From Kastovskya adunca ATA6-11-RM4 (GTDB lineage: Bacteria; Cyanobacteriota; Cyanobacteriia; Cyanobacteriales; Coleofasciculaceae): DNA of 64,000 nucleotides. Positions 8,005-17,437 of this stretch are shown piece by piece. The stretch's first letter is position 1. Every line of letters starts with the position of its first letter. Location of the stretch: contig JAHHHJ010000020.1 in the NCBI GenBank assembly GCA_019359445.1, positions 37,736 to 101,735 on the forward strand. The letters are read 5' to 3'. Below the pieces are notes generated by a model, which worked only from the letters and a program-made list of their open reading frames with translations, did no database searches and was not told the origin of the DNA. The position numbers were made by a program, and so were the translations under genes.

Positions 8005-8311
8005 ATTTAGTATTTTTCTCCAAGGGAAATTGGTTTTTTAGTAAGAATTTAAAGTAGCTTTTTTAAGCGTCTATTCCTCATTATGAGGGTAAACACGAAA
8101 AGAAAATCAATAAATATGATTTAAATTACTTGTAAACTTTATAAGTTTTGCTAATATAAATTCTGATCTAGAGGCTATAGGGAGCGAATAAACAGCAAGC
8201 TTTGACAAGTTGTTAGGCATTGTCATATTCACCCCATAGCATAGACATTAAGACCAGCGACTCAAAGCGATCGCTAGTTTTCACCAATTCCTGCGCCACT
8301 CCTTAGACTTT
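8005..8311. other. Gene-free stretch
   Basis: AT-rich sequence between the small membrane protein and the glucokinase gene, which ends at 8312. I see no gene, repeat or clear terminator in it. Confidence 0.4.
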
Positions 8312-9019
8312 CTACTCTCGCCATAAAGCAATGCCACCGAGTAACCCTGTGATATTGGGCACGATTTTGGCATTGGGAGGTAGGTCAAAGTTGATTTTTT
8401 TAGCTTCACCACCACCGATATAGAGGTAGTCGTAGTTAAACAAATGCTCTAAAGAGGCGATCGCCTTTTGCAAGCGAGTGTTCCATTTTTTATCGCCGAC
8501 TTGCTCCAGTGCGGCGCGCCCTAATTGCTGCTCATAAGTTTCCCCTTTGCGAAACATATGATGTCCAGCCTCCAAATTAGGCACAAGCTTACCGTGCAAA
8601 AATAAGGCAGAACCGAAACCCGTACCGAGGGTAATCACCAGTTCTAAGCCCTTTCCAGCAACTGCTCCTAGTCCTTGCATATCCGCATCGTTGACAACCC
8701 GCACTGGCTTATTCCACTGACTGGTGAGTGCCGTTGCTAAATCGAACTGCAGCCAACTGGGGTGTAGGTTTGCTGCCGTTTCTATGACACCGTCTCGCAC
8801 CACACCAGGAAATCCTACAGAGACGCGATCAAAGTCTCCTTGCCCTGATACTAACTGCGCGATCGCGTCAATAACCGCTTCTTGTGTCGGTGGGTTGGGC
8901 GTATCGACACGGCTGCGTTCAGTCAACGGCTGCCCCATTGCATCTAAAACCATGACTTTTACGCCACTACCACCAATATCGATAGTGAGAGTTTTTGCAG
9001 ATGTACTTGCTTGAGTCAT
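8312..9019 (-). CDS. ppgK: Polyphosphate glucokinase (ROK family)
   Basis: This enzyme phosphorylates glucose to glucose-6-phosphate, with polyphosphate and/or ATP as donor. The 235-residue product has the N-terminal phosphate-binding loop TIDIGGSGVKVMVLD, SVGFPGVVRDG, the catalytic Asp in VVNDADMQGLG, the second phosphate loop VITLGTGFGSALF, and a C-terminal YLYIGGGEAKKI. Length and motifs match actinobacterial and cyanobacterial PpgK rather than longer ROK repressors. The ATG at 9019 gives a short flexible leader (TQASTSAK) before the first strand. It is transcribed in the same direction as the LOV-GGDEF-EAL gene upstream (79-base gap), so the two may share a transcript. Confidence 0.88.
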   Translation of the reverse strand: MTQASTSAKTLTIDIGGSGVKVMVLDAMGQPLTERSRVDTPNPPTQEAVIDAIAQLVSGQGDFDRVSVGFPGVVRDGVIETAANLHPSWLQFDLATALTSQWNKPVRVVNDADMQGLGAVAGKGLELVITLGTGFGSALFLHGKLVPNLEAGHHMFRKGETYEQQLGRAALEQVGDKKWNTRLQKAIASLEHLFNYDYLYIGGGEAKKINFDLPPNAKIVPNITGLLGGIALWRE

Positions 9020-9098
9020 TGAGTAGTTGTACTCCTAAAATAAATCCTGAACTTGTACTTAGTAGTTCTAAGTACTGAATCCTGAGTCATGTTAGCAG

Positions 9099-12000
9099 TT
9101 AGCGAAAGCACCCTTCCCATGTTGGAGCTTGGGCGAGCAGAATCTCAGCAGCAAGGACATCCAAGGGTTTAGAGAAAAGGTAGCCTTGTCCTTGTTCGCA
9201 CTCTAGGGACTGAAGTTGGTGAAGTTGCGATCGCGTTTCTACGCCTTCGGCAATGACATCCATCTTCAAGGTATGGGCAAGAGAGACAATTGCTCGGACA
9301 ATCTTGGAGTTTTCATCATCTTGATTCATCCGACTGACGAACGAGCGGTCAATCTTCAAGGTATTAACGGGAAAACGATGCAAATAGGAGAGCGACGAAT
9401 AACCCGTGCCAAAATCATCAATGGATAGCTGAATATTCCTCTTTCTTAGTTGTAGAAGCATCTCAGTTACCGTTTCAGCATTATCCATCAATATGCTTTC
9501 AGTAATTTCTAGCTTCAGGCTGTGTCCGTCCAAATGAGTTTCTGCCAGCACTTGGTCGATTTGCTCAATTAAATCTTGCTCCCTCAATTGTTTACCCGAA
9601 AGGTTCACACTGATGGTTAAGGGGGCGAGGTGGGGAAACTGCTTTTGCCAAACCTGCATAGTGGCACAGGCTTCTTGGAGTATCCACTGACCGATGGGGA
9701 CGATTAACCCAGTTTCTTCGGCAATGGGGATAAATTCAACCGGAGAAACTAAACCCCGCTCAGGATGTTGCCAGCGAATCAACGCTTCAAAGCCTGTCAG
9801 CTTACCCGTGATTAAGGAGGTGATCGGTTGGTAGTAAACGTGAAACTCCTGATTTCGCAATGCCCGTCGCAGGTCAGTTTCGAGTTGCAATCGCCCTAAG
9901 ACATGGGCGTGCATTTCCTTGTCAAAAATCTCATGACGAGCTTTACCCATTTCCTTGGCGCGGTACAGGGCGATATCAGCATCGCGCAACAAGTCTTCTG
10001 GTTGGTCGTAGGGTGCTAAGTACAGGGCAATGCCAATGCTGGCACTGGTAAAGATTTCATGCCCATCTAGGTTAAAGGGTTGCACGAGTTCGTGGTGAAT
10101 GCGTTCAGCCACACTGATCGCATCTTGATGATCTTGGATATTGTCTAAAAGGATAGTGAACTCGTCTCCCCCTAGGCGAGCAACGGTATCTATCGGGCGC
10201 AGGCAGAGTTCTAGCTTACGAGCGATCGCGATTAGCAATTGGTCTCCCACCATATGCCCAACACTATCGTTGACAACCTTAAAGCGATCGAGGTCTAAAA
10301 ATAGGACAGCAAATAAATAATCGTTGTAGCGCTTTGCCCGATTAAGAGCCTGTTTGAGGCGATCGATAAATAAGGCGCGGTTGGACAGTCCGGTCAATGG
10401 ATCGTGAAACGCGTCGTGTCGCAGGCGTTCCTCCATTTGCTTGTGCTGAGTGACATCAACAATTTGAGCGATGAAATGAAGCGGTAAATGTTGAGAGTCC
10501 CGAACCAGAGCAACTTTCAAGAGGGCATTGACAATCCGACCATCCTTGGCAAGATAGCGCTTTTCCAGTTGAAATTCGGAAATCGTACCCTCAAGTAACT
10601 GTCGATCCAAAATCAAGTTAGTGGCTAAGTCATCAGGGTGGGTGATATCTGCAAGGGTGAGGTTGAGGAGTTCTTCGGTGGTGTAGCCTACCGCGTCGCA
10701 CAATGCCTGATTGACCCGCAAAAACTTACCGCCCAAAGTGGCGATGACCATGCCAATCGGTGCCAGTTCAAAGGTGAGGCGGAACTGCTCCTCGCTTTTT
10801 TCCAGGGCTTCTATAAAGTCCTTGCGCTCGGTGACATCCGTTTGAACGCCAATAAAGTGAGTCAAGTAGCCTTCGGTATTGTAGACCGGAGCCGTATAAA
10901 GTTCATTCCAAAACAGCGTGCCATCTTTGCGATAGTTGCGGAGAACCGCGCGACATTCTCTACCTGTGGCGATCGCGTTTCGCAACCCTTCCAGGGCAGG
11001 TTGGTGAGTATCTGTCCCTTGTAAAAATCGACAATTTCGTCCAACGATTTCCTCAGACTTGTAGCCCGTTAAACGCTCAAAACTAGGATTAACGTAGATC
11101 ACCGGATTATCTGTCTCAACTGCATCCGCAATCACAATTCCGTTACTGCTGGAATTAATTGCTCGTTTGAGTAAGTACAGTTCGGCTTCTGATTGGTAAC
11201 GCTCAATTGCCGCTGCCAAGACGTTGGCGATCGCCTGCAAAAAGTGAACATCATCTTTGGTAAACTGACGCTCTTGCGTAGAGTGTACCCCTAAAATCCC
11301 ATAGGGCTGTTTCTTCCCTGGAATCACTAAAGTTGCACCACTGATCACCTTGTGGTTGTGCAAAAGAGGCGAACCACTAAAGCGCGTCTCAACGCGCAGG
11401 TCTTCCACAATCACGGGTTCGTCCTTCATCAAGGTGTATCCCGCTTGGTAACTAGCCTGCGTTCCCACTTTTGCCAAACCCACTAACCCATCCTGCCAAC
11501 CTACTCCCGCCCGCAGCAAGAACGCACTTTCACCGGGCAACAGTTCCAAAACCTCACAGTACTCCACCGAGAGCGTCTGGGCTACCAGGATAACAACTTC
11601 CTGCATCAAGATGGATAAATCCGTACTGGCAATCCCCTGTTGCCCAAGTTGCGCCACCGCTAAGTGCTGATGCAACCGCTCCTTCAACTCTGCGGTTCTC
11701 TTCCGTAGTGCCACCTCCGAGTAGGTACGCTGGACAACTTCTTGTTGTAGTTGCTGATTGGCTTGTTCTAATTGAGCTGTTCTTGCCTCTACTAAAGTTT
11801 CTAGCTCTTCATTCGAGCGTTGCAGGTCTTGCCGTACTTCCCTGAGGTTAGTCACCAGTGGGATGCAGTAGGAATAAAGCCCAGCAACTAACAAAGCCCA
11901 ACTAATCAGGCAACCCAATTCTGCAAAGAGGAGGAAGTTAACTGGACTTTGACCACTAAGGCATTGATTAAAAGCATCGCTATCTAAAATCCAGTTAAAC

Positions 12001-12152
12001 GGACTTGAAGCCAAGCTAGCAGTGAGAGTAAAAACGTTGCCTGTGGAGTGGCGAAACAGCTCTCTAGCTTCCACTAACCCCGAAACGCTTAAGAGCAATC
12101 CGATAATAAATGCCCTCATCCTTACTTGAGTGAGCTTCCCCATATTTGGCAC
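9099..12152 (-). CDS. Membrane LOV-PAS-GGDEF-EAL c-di-GMP protein with GAF domain
   Basis: A bifunctional-type cyclic-di-GMP enzyme of 1017 residues. Order: membrane helices at about 12-29 and 72-100, coiled coil 105-165, GAF about 165-320, LOV domain about 325-445, second PAS about 455-575, GGDEF about 580-740, EAL about 750-1005. The LOV domain has the photoactive-cysteine motif GRNCRFLQG (Cys374) and the flavin-contact residues N406 and N416 (NYRKDGTLFWNEL) and Q437, so it should bind FMN and sense blue light. GGDEF (661-665) is intact, and an RxxD inhibitory site lies five residues before it (RPID, 652-655). EAL (789-791) and DDFGTG (912-917) are intact, so both synthesis and breakdown of c-di-GMP are possible. 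Confidence 0.95.
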   Translation of the reverse strand: MPNMGKLTQVRMRAFIIGLLLSVSGLVEARELFRHSTGNVFTLTASLASSPFNWILDSDAFNQCLSGQSPVNFLLFAELGCLISWALLVAGLYSYCIPLVTNLREVRQDLQRSNEELETLVEARTAQLEQANQQLQQEVVQRTYSEVALRKRTAELKERLHQHLAVAQLGQQGIASTDLSILMQEVVILVAQTLSVEYCEVLELLPGESAFLLRAGVGWQDGLVGLAKVGTQASYQAGYTLMKDEPVIVEDLRVETRFSGSPLLHNHKVISGATLVIPGKKQPYGILGVHSTQERQFTKDDVHFLQAIANVLAAAIERYQSEAELYLLKRAINSSSNGIVIADAVETDNPVIYVNPSFERLTGYKSEEIVGRNCRFLQGTDTHQPALEGLRNAIATGRECRAVLRNYRKDGTLFWNELYTAPVYNTEGYLTHFIGVQTDVTERKDFIEALEKSEEQFRLTFELAPIGMVIATLGGKFLRVNQALCDAVGYTTEELLNLTLADITHPDDLATNLILDRQLLEGTISEFQLEKRYLAKDGRIVNALLKVALVRDSQHLPLHFIAQIVDVTQHKQMEERLRHDAFHDPLTGLSNRALFIDRLKQALNRAKRYNDYLFAVLFLDLDRFKVVNDSVGHMVGDQLLIAIARKLELCLRPIDTVARLGGDEFTILLDNIQDHQDAISVAERIHHELVQPFNLDGHEIFTSASIGIALYLAPYDQPEDLLRDADIALYRAKEMGKARHEIFDKEMHAHVLGRLQLETDLRRALRNQEFHVYYQPITSLITGKLTGFEALIRWQHPERGLVSPVEFIPIAEETGLIVPIGQWILQEACATMQVWQKQFPHLAPLTISVNLSGKQLREQDLIEQIDQVLAETHLDGHSLKLEITESILMDNAETVTEMLLQLRKRNIQLSIDDFGTGYSSLSYLHRFPVNTLKIDRSFVSRMNQDDENSKIVRAIVSLAHTLKMDVIAEGVETRSQLHQLQSLECEQGQGYLFSKPLDVLAAEILLAQAPTWEGCFR

Positions 12153-12833
12153 TGAGACTTTATCTTGATTATTTTTAATAAAAAATATTTACCTAGTAAT
12201 CTCTTATTTATAAATATCATCGAATCTATGCGAAATACAATTTTTTGTTAAAACTTTAAAAAATAATTCAAAAACTTCTCTAATTAAATATAAAACTTTT
12301 ATAGTTATACTTCTAGATGATTGCCCTTGGGGTGTTGAGGTTCCCCAGTTGCTAAGATTCAATACTTTTTTAATTAAAAATCTACGTATTAATCCTTAGA
12401 AAGAAGGCACCTATGGAAACAGTGATTTTGTTAATCTTCAATTTTATATAAACAATATAGATAAATAGTAAAAATAGAGATAATGTTTTTTATAAATCTA
12501 AAAGTTAGGATTCAAGGGCGATATACTTTTTTATAAGCTATATAAAATGTGGTAATTCAACACACAAATATTTATTTGTAGCCACTGTTCCAATAAGCTG
12601 CTAGACGCTGAGCTTACTGATTTTGACACCAGAAAAGAAAAAGCGCTTAAAAGTCCAGAGAAGGATAAATTCTTTTTTACACAAAGTACTTTATCCTTGA
12701 TTTTAATTAAAAATTACTGTAGAACGTGGCATCAACTGCGGAAATAATGCTTTTTACTGTTGCGTATCCGGAATAGTTTCGGCGGCTATTGTAGCTAGTC
12801 CGTATTGTAGGTAGAGGAGTTTTAGGAGAAACT
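12153..12833. other. AT-rich divergent promoter region
   Basis: This 681-base gap separates the LOV-GGDEF-EAL gene (minus) from the exosortase gene (plus), so it must hold promoters for both. It is very AT-rich. A strong ribosome binding site, TTTAGGAGAAACT, directly precedes the exosortase ATG at 12834. I see no gene, terminator or obvious operator. Shared control of the two divergent genes is possible. Confidence 0.45.
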
Positions 12834-14396
12834 ATGCGTGCTGCCACTCATTCAGCTACCTTAAAAAACAGCATCCTTAGCTCATTTCTACTCCTTGCGG
12901 TTTGGGCGGGTGTCAACATTTCCTCCCTCCAATGGCTCTTTCAATCTTTGCAGTCAGCATCGCGCCTCAATTTGATGCTGATGGGGTTAGGGGGAATCGC
13001 TCTGATGGTTCAGGGAGTGCGTCTTTACCGTCGCGGTAAATGGCGACAGATTTTTTCTTTGGCTCCTATCTTTGCACCCTATCCCTTGCTGCTGATGTTG
13101 GGTTCCGCCGTGAGTGCGATCGCTATCCAGTGGCTGGTTGATATCCACCAACTAACGGTGCTGCTATTTTTACTAGGAACCTATGGGCTTTGCGGTGTAT
13201 TTTTAACACCTGAGCCTTGGCGAAAAGGATTGCCCATTGCTACCCTGCTTGCTTGTGTCATTCCCTTCAGTACCCAAATTGGGACGGGACTGGGTTTGCC
13301 AGCACGGATACTGACGGCTCATGCGGTAGAGCAAATCCTCGCGAGTTGGAAAATTGCCGCGATTTCTTCCTACGACATCATCGTATTAGAAAACGGAGTT
13401 GCCCATGTCGATGCACCCTGTAGTGGGCTAAAAAGTTTGTGGATAGGGACGCTCTTTTTACTTGCCGTCACAGGGTTAGAAGGGCGGGTGTTGGGATGGC
13501 GATGGTTGTTGGTGTGCTTGTCCAACCTATTGTTGTTGATTTCCGCCAATACTGTGCGGGTATTACTGTTAGTATTGCTGATTCATGTTTGGGGACAAAG
13601 TGCGATCGCGGAAGTTCTCCACGTTCCCCTAGGAATCCTCGGATTAGGATTTGCCTGTGCCGTTACCTGGCTACTGTTGCAGCGTGTTCCCTTATGGGCT
13701 TCTAGGAAAACAGGAGAGAGTGTAGAGACAAAGGCATTCCCGTCTCAGGGCAAGGGAGCAATTGCCAATCGGTATCAACTCGCACTGCTACTCGTCGGCA
13801 TGATCACCATCGGGCTAGTTCCCCAACTCTACCCAACACCATCGGAACAACCTCTGGTAGTTACTGCCTTGCAATGGCCCCAAGAAATTGTCTCAAAACC
13901 CATCCCCCTAACCACTGCCGAACAAAACTTCTTCGCTAGTTATCCGAGCTTAATCCCAGAAAAACGACGCTTTGCCCTTGGGGATTTGACAGGTTCAATG
14001 TTGGTTGTTGCTAATACCTCCTGGCGCAATTACCACTCCCCAGAACTGTGCTTGATGGGGAGCGGCTTGGAAGTGAACCGCATCAATCGCCAACAGCTAA
14101 CGCCTGTTGTCCTAGCGCGTTGGCTATCTTTATCGAATCAGAGATTTTCTGCCGCCTACTGGTTTCAATCCCCTCAACAAACCACTGATGATTTTTTATC
14201 TCGCCTATGGAGTGAGATTGCTCGCCACCAAAAAAATTGGGTTTTAGTGTCCATTCTCTTCGACAACCATCGCCGCCCCGATAGCCCGGAAATTCAAGCC
14301 TTTGCCACTGCGATTCACGATGCCATCGACCGTAGTTTAAACGTAGTGCATGAGCAACCTGCCACTATTCAATCCACCATCTCCAAGGAAGTGTAG
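12834..14396 (+). CDS. Exosortase with C-terminal EpsI-like domain
   Basis: A membrane cysteine transpeptidase that processes proteins with PEP-CTERM sorting signals. The 520 residues hold about eight to ten membrane helices in the first 290. The conserved triad is visible: Cys196 in DAPCSGLKSLW, Arg242 in SANTVRVLLLVLLI, and His263 in EVLHVPLGILGLG. A hydrophobic helix at about 315-332 leads into an EpsI/DUF3485-like domain, usually encoded separately. From memory, exosortases paired with a VIT-type integral membrane PEP-CTERM protein are the cyanobacterial XrtO subtype; I cannot check this here. AGGAG lies five bases before the ATG. Its stop is followed two bases later by the next gene, so the pair is cotranscribed. 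Confidence 0.9.
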   Translation: MRAATHSATLKNSILSSFLLLAVWAGVNISSLQWLFQSLQSASRLNLMLMGLGGIALMVQGVRLYRRGKWRQIFSLAPIFAPYPLLLMLGSAVSAIAIQWLVDIHQLTVLLFLLGTYGLCGVFLTPEPWRKGLPIATLLACVIPFSTQIGTGLGLPARILTAHAVEQILASWKIAAISSYDIIVLENGVAHVDAPCSGLKSLWIGTLFLLAVTGLEGRVLGWRWLLVCLSNLLLLISANTVRVLLLVLLIHVWGQSAIAEVLHVPLGILGLGFACAVTWLLLQRVPLWASRKTGESVETKAFPSQGKGAIANRYQLALLLVGMITIGLVPQLYPTPSEQPLVVTALQWPQEIVSKPIPLTTAEQNFFASYPSLIPEKRRFALGDLTGSMLVVANTSWRNYHSPELCLMGSGLEVNRINRQQLTPVVLARWLSLSNQRFSAAYWFQSPQQTTDDFLSRLWSEIARHQKNWVLVSILFDNHRRPDSPEIQAFATAIHDAIDRSLNVVHEQPATIQSTISKEV

Positions 14397-14398
14397 CA

Positions 14399-17218
14399 AT
14401 GAAACTCAAGCGGGTATTTGATGTGACGTTTCAATCCATCTTTTGGATTTGGAACCTGACCTTTCTCACGATTGTTTATGCAGGGATTTTGCCCTTTGTG
14501 GGCGCTTATTTAATTCCCGCCGCCGTAACCGGGCAAATTCCAGGTGAATACCTGATTACCCTCCTAGCTTTAGTCGCCGTCCCCACAATCTGTACGGGTT
14601 TGGGATGGTGGCGTTTCCGCAAACAACCCTTGCAGTTAATGCGGCTATTTTATGGCGTGGAAGCTCCCTTATTTCTCCTCTGCCTGATCCGTTTATTTCT
14701 GCTACGAGAACTCACCCCGGCGAGTACTCAAATTATCGGCACAATTGCCTTATGTATTGCCGCCTTTGCTGTCCAATTACTCTACGGCTACGCCTCCCAG
14801 CGTCGTCCCCTAGCATGGCTGCAACTGCTCAGTCATAGCTTAATGCTACTGACAGGGATTTATGTAGGAGCCGTGCTACTGTTTTATGCCCTACCCCTGG
14901 CTACCGTTGTCATTGTCGAGTTTTTGAAATTTGAGTGGTTAGCCGCCTTTATACAGTCATTGTCTTGGACGGCTTTGTCGGTACTGTGGTGGGGGCCAAT
15001 CCTACTGGTGTTGTTTGGGTTTAGCTGCACGTTATTTATTGTCATGCCTTCGGCACTGGCAGGTCTTTACATTCACTCAGGGCGACAAATTTTGCAGGCA
15101 TTTTCCTCCCAGTATGGTCGTAAGTTAACGGCGTTGGGTTCTTTGGGAGTGGTGGTGGTTTGGTTGAGTCTTTTTGTTGCCTTACAGCAACAACCACAGG
15201 TTCGCGCCTTTGCATTGTTAGAAAAACCTGCAACTACAGACAGTACTCGACAGTCGCTTTTAGCGCAGTCTGAGGTAATTCGTAAAGGGCTGGTGAATGC
15301 CAATTTGCTCGCTTATCGCTACCTCAGCACCAGGGAGGAAAACGACCACATCCGCCTTATGTATCAAGAGGTTTTTGGGCTACCCCAATCTCAAGCTCAG
15401 GTGGTGCAAGATATCTACAATTCATTCATGTCGCCGTTTTTATATATCGGCTCTCGTGGGGATATTCAAACAGCAGAGAAGCTCTATGCAGCGTTTTTTG
15501 ATGCGCCCCTGCAAAAGACAGAACAAAAAGCGGTGCAACATGCGATTCAATCTACCGCCAATCGGGACGAGGCAAAGGCGGGGCTGTTGAATCTGAACGA
15601 GAAAAAGGTGTGGTTGCGATCGCAAACTGTCACCCTCAAACCCCAAGGCGATTGGGCAGACATCGAACTCTATGAGGTCTACGAAAACCAAACCTTCGAT
15701 CAACAGGAAATCTTCTACTCCTTCTCGTTGCCCGAAAGTGCAGTTATTACTGGTTTATGGCTTGGGGATACAGGCGACCGACAACAGCGCTTCCCCTTTA
15801 CCGTTTCGCCGCGCGGTGCTGCCCAGCAAGTCTACAACGAACAAGTCCAGCAACGGGTAGACCCGGCGCTGTTGGAACAAGTTGGCCCCCGGCATTATCG
15901 CTTGCGTGCCTTTCCGATTCCCCCAAAACGTGATTGGGAGACAGAACCAGTGTCGCGACCGATGGAAATGCATTTGTGGCTGAGTTACAAAGTGATGCGG
16001 CAAGAATCCGGCTGGAAAATGCCGGAATTAGCGGAAAAACGCAACATCTTCTGGAATCGCGATACTGAGCGACTTTATATCGGAGCCAACAAACCTGGGA
16101 AGCTTGAGGATTGGCTACCCGCTTATGTAAGTGCCACAGGGAAGAATGCTCCAACCGTGCATCAGGTAACGTTCTCAGATAGCGATAACCCGAAGGGGAT
16201 TTTGAGCGATCGCATTGAGGCAAAGCCGCTGAAGAAGTCCGATTATTCTTTGCCCCAAGGTAAGCGGTTTGCAGTGGTGCTAGATAGTTCCCGCAGTATG
16301 GGCGATCGCGTTCGGGAGTTGAACCAAACCTTTGATTGGTTGAAGGCGAAGGGCTTTGCTGACAACAATTTCGCCAACAATGATGCTGACTTGTACATCA
16401 CCGCTACAGCAGGAGCGACTCCTCAGCGGATTGATAATCTCCGTCAGTTTGAGGTGCCAAAGCAAACGTTCTACGGCACCATCCAGCTCAAACAAATCCT
16501 CCAGCAATTTGCTCAGTTACAAGGGGATACTGCCTACGATGGAATTTTGTTAGTCACGGATCAGGGTAGTTATGAGTTGTCCGACGACAGCAAAGCCGTC
16601 CCTGCGATCAAAGCTCCCCTGTGGGTAGTGCATCTGGGTGGACAGTTGCCTCCGGCTTACGATGATGCCACATTACAAGCCATTCAAAATAGCGGCGGCG
16701 GCGTCTCTACAGATATCCCGGAAGTGCTGCAACGACTGGCAACAAAGGAAGCATTGGGCAAATCTGTTGTGAATGTAGTGGAGGGTTATGCTTGGTCGCT
16801 TCACAACCAGGCTTCCGAGAAATTAACCGAACCCACTCCTACTAATCAAAACTCTTCTAAAGGCTTTGAGCCGTTGGCGGCGCGGCAATTGGTACTGGGA
16901 CTGAGTCAGGAGAAAGATACAAAGCAGGTGACGCAACTAGATGCGATCCACGCGATCGCTAAAACCTACGACATCGTCACGCCTTACTCCTCAATGATTG
17001 TCTTGGTCAACGACGAGCAGCGGGAAGCCCTAAAACGTGCCGAACAAAAAAGCGATCGCTTCGATCGGGAAGTCGAATCTGGCAACGAGCAACTGACTCA
17101 GCCATCTAATCCACTGAATGTCTCCGGTACCCCAGAACCCGCAGAATGGATGCTGCTGCTCGTAGTCGCGATCGCCCTGATCGCCATCAGCAGGTATCAG
17201 CGGCGGACTATTAGTTAA
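14399..17218 (+). CDS. Polytopic VIT/vWA protein with PEP-CTERM sorting tail
   Basis: A 939-residue membrane protein, almost certainly the dedicated substrate of the exosortase just upstream. About six or seven membrane helices fill the first 265 residues. A VIT-like beta domain follows at roughly 400-515, containing YSFSLPESAVITGLWLG. A von Willebrand A-like domain starts near 620, with the metal-binding MIDAS motif D629-S-S-R-S633 (VVLDSSRSMGD) and a later LLVTDQG. The C-terminus has PEP at 912-914, a hydrophobic helix (MLLLVVAIALIAI), then a basic RYQRR end: a textbook tripartite PEP-CTERM signal. Multi-pass PEP-CTERM proteins are unusual, since most substrates are secreted. VIT plus vWA suggests a surface adhesion or chaperone-like role. 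Confidence 0.88.
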   Translation: MKLKRVFDVTFQSIFWIWNLTFLTIVYAGILPFVGAYLIPAAVTGQIPGEYLITLLALVAVPTICTGLGWWRFRKQPLQLMRLFYGVEAPLFLLCLIRLFLLRELTPASTQIIGTIALCIAAFAVQLLYGYASQRRPLAWLQLLSHSLMLLTGIYVGAVLLFYALPLATVVIVEFLKFEWLAAFIQSLSWTALSVLWWGPILLVLFGFSCTLFIVMPSALAGLYIHSGRQILQAFSSQYGRKLTALGSLGVVVVWLSLFVALQQQPQVRAFALLEKPATTDSTRQSLLAQSEVIRKGLVNANLLAYRYLSTREENDHIRLMYQEVFGLPQSQAQVVQDIYNSFMSPFLYIGSRGDIQTAEKLYAAFFDAPLQKTEQKAVQHAIQSTANRDEAKAGLLNLNEKKVWLRSQTVTLKPQGDWADIELYEVYENQTFDQQEIFYSFSLPESAVITGLWLGDTGDRQQRFPFTVSPRGAAQQVYNEQVQQRVDPALLEQVGPRHYRLRAFPIPPKRDWETEPVSRPMEMHLWLSYKVMRQESGWKMPELAEKRNIFWNRDTERLYIGANKPGKLEDWLPAYVSATGKNAPTVHQVTFSDSDNPKGILSDRIEAKPLKKSDYSLPQGKRFAVVLDSSRSMGDRVRELNQTFDWLKAKGFADNNFANNDADLYITATAGATPQRIDNLRQFEVPKQTFYGTIQLKQILQQFAQLQGDTAYDGILLVTDQGSYELSDDSKAVPAIKAPLWVVHLGGQLPPAYDDATLQAIQNSGGGVSTDIPEVLQRLATKEALGKSVVNVVEGYAWSLHNQASEKLTEPTPTNQNSSKGFEPLAARQLVLGLSQEKDTKQVTQLDAIHAIAKTYDIVTPYSSMIVLVNDEQREALKRAEQKSDRFDREVESGNEQLTQPSNPLNVSGTPEPAEWMLLLVVAIALIAISRYQRRTIS

Positions 17219-17243
17219 TCTCAGGGTTTTCTGCCACTTTTAT

Positions 17244-17306
17244 AGGACTTACGCATCGCCTTAAGAAGGGGAGAACCTACTCAAAGTCCCCTTTTTTAAA
17301 GGGGAT
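17244..17306. repeat. Solo repeat fragments after the VIT gene
   Basis: AGGACTTACGCA at 17244-17255 is the terminal-repeat core of the element seen intact at 41248-41342, here with no partner end. Just after it, CCCCTTTTTTAAAGGGG (about 17288-17304) is a perfect short hairpin with a T-rich centre and could act as a terminator for the exosortase operon. Confidence 0.5.
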
Positions 17307-17437
17307 GCGAGGGGGATCAGGCAACCTGTTGCATCCTGGCAAGAGATGTTATGTACGCCGTACCTTTTTAAGCCCTGTTGGGTGAATCGTCTGCGGTTGA
17401 ACTACGATTGATGGTGCCTAAGTCTGATCAACCGCTG

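Noticed and set aside
15798..16223. A 141-codon minus-strand frame inside the VIT/vWA gene
   Set aside because: It is a shadow of the clearly coding plus frame, which has VIT and MIDAS motifs.
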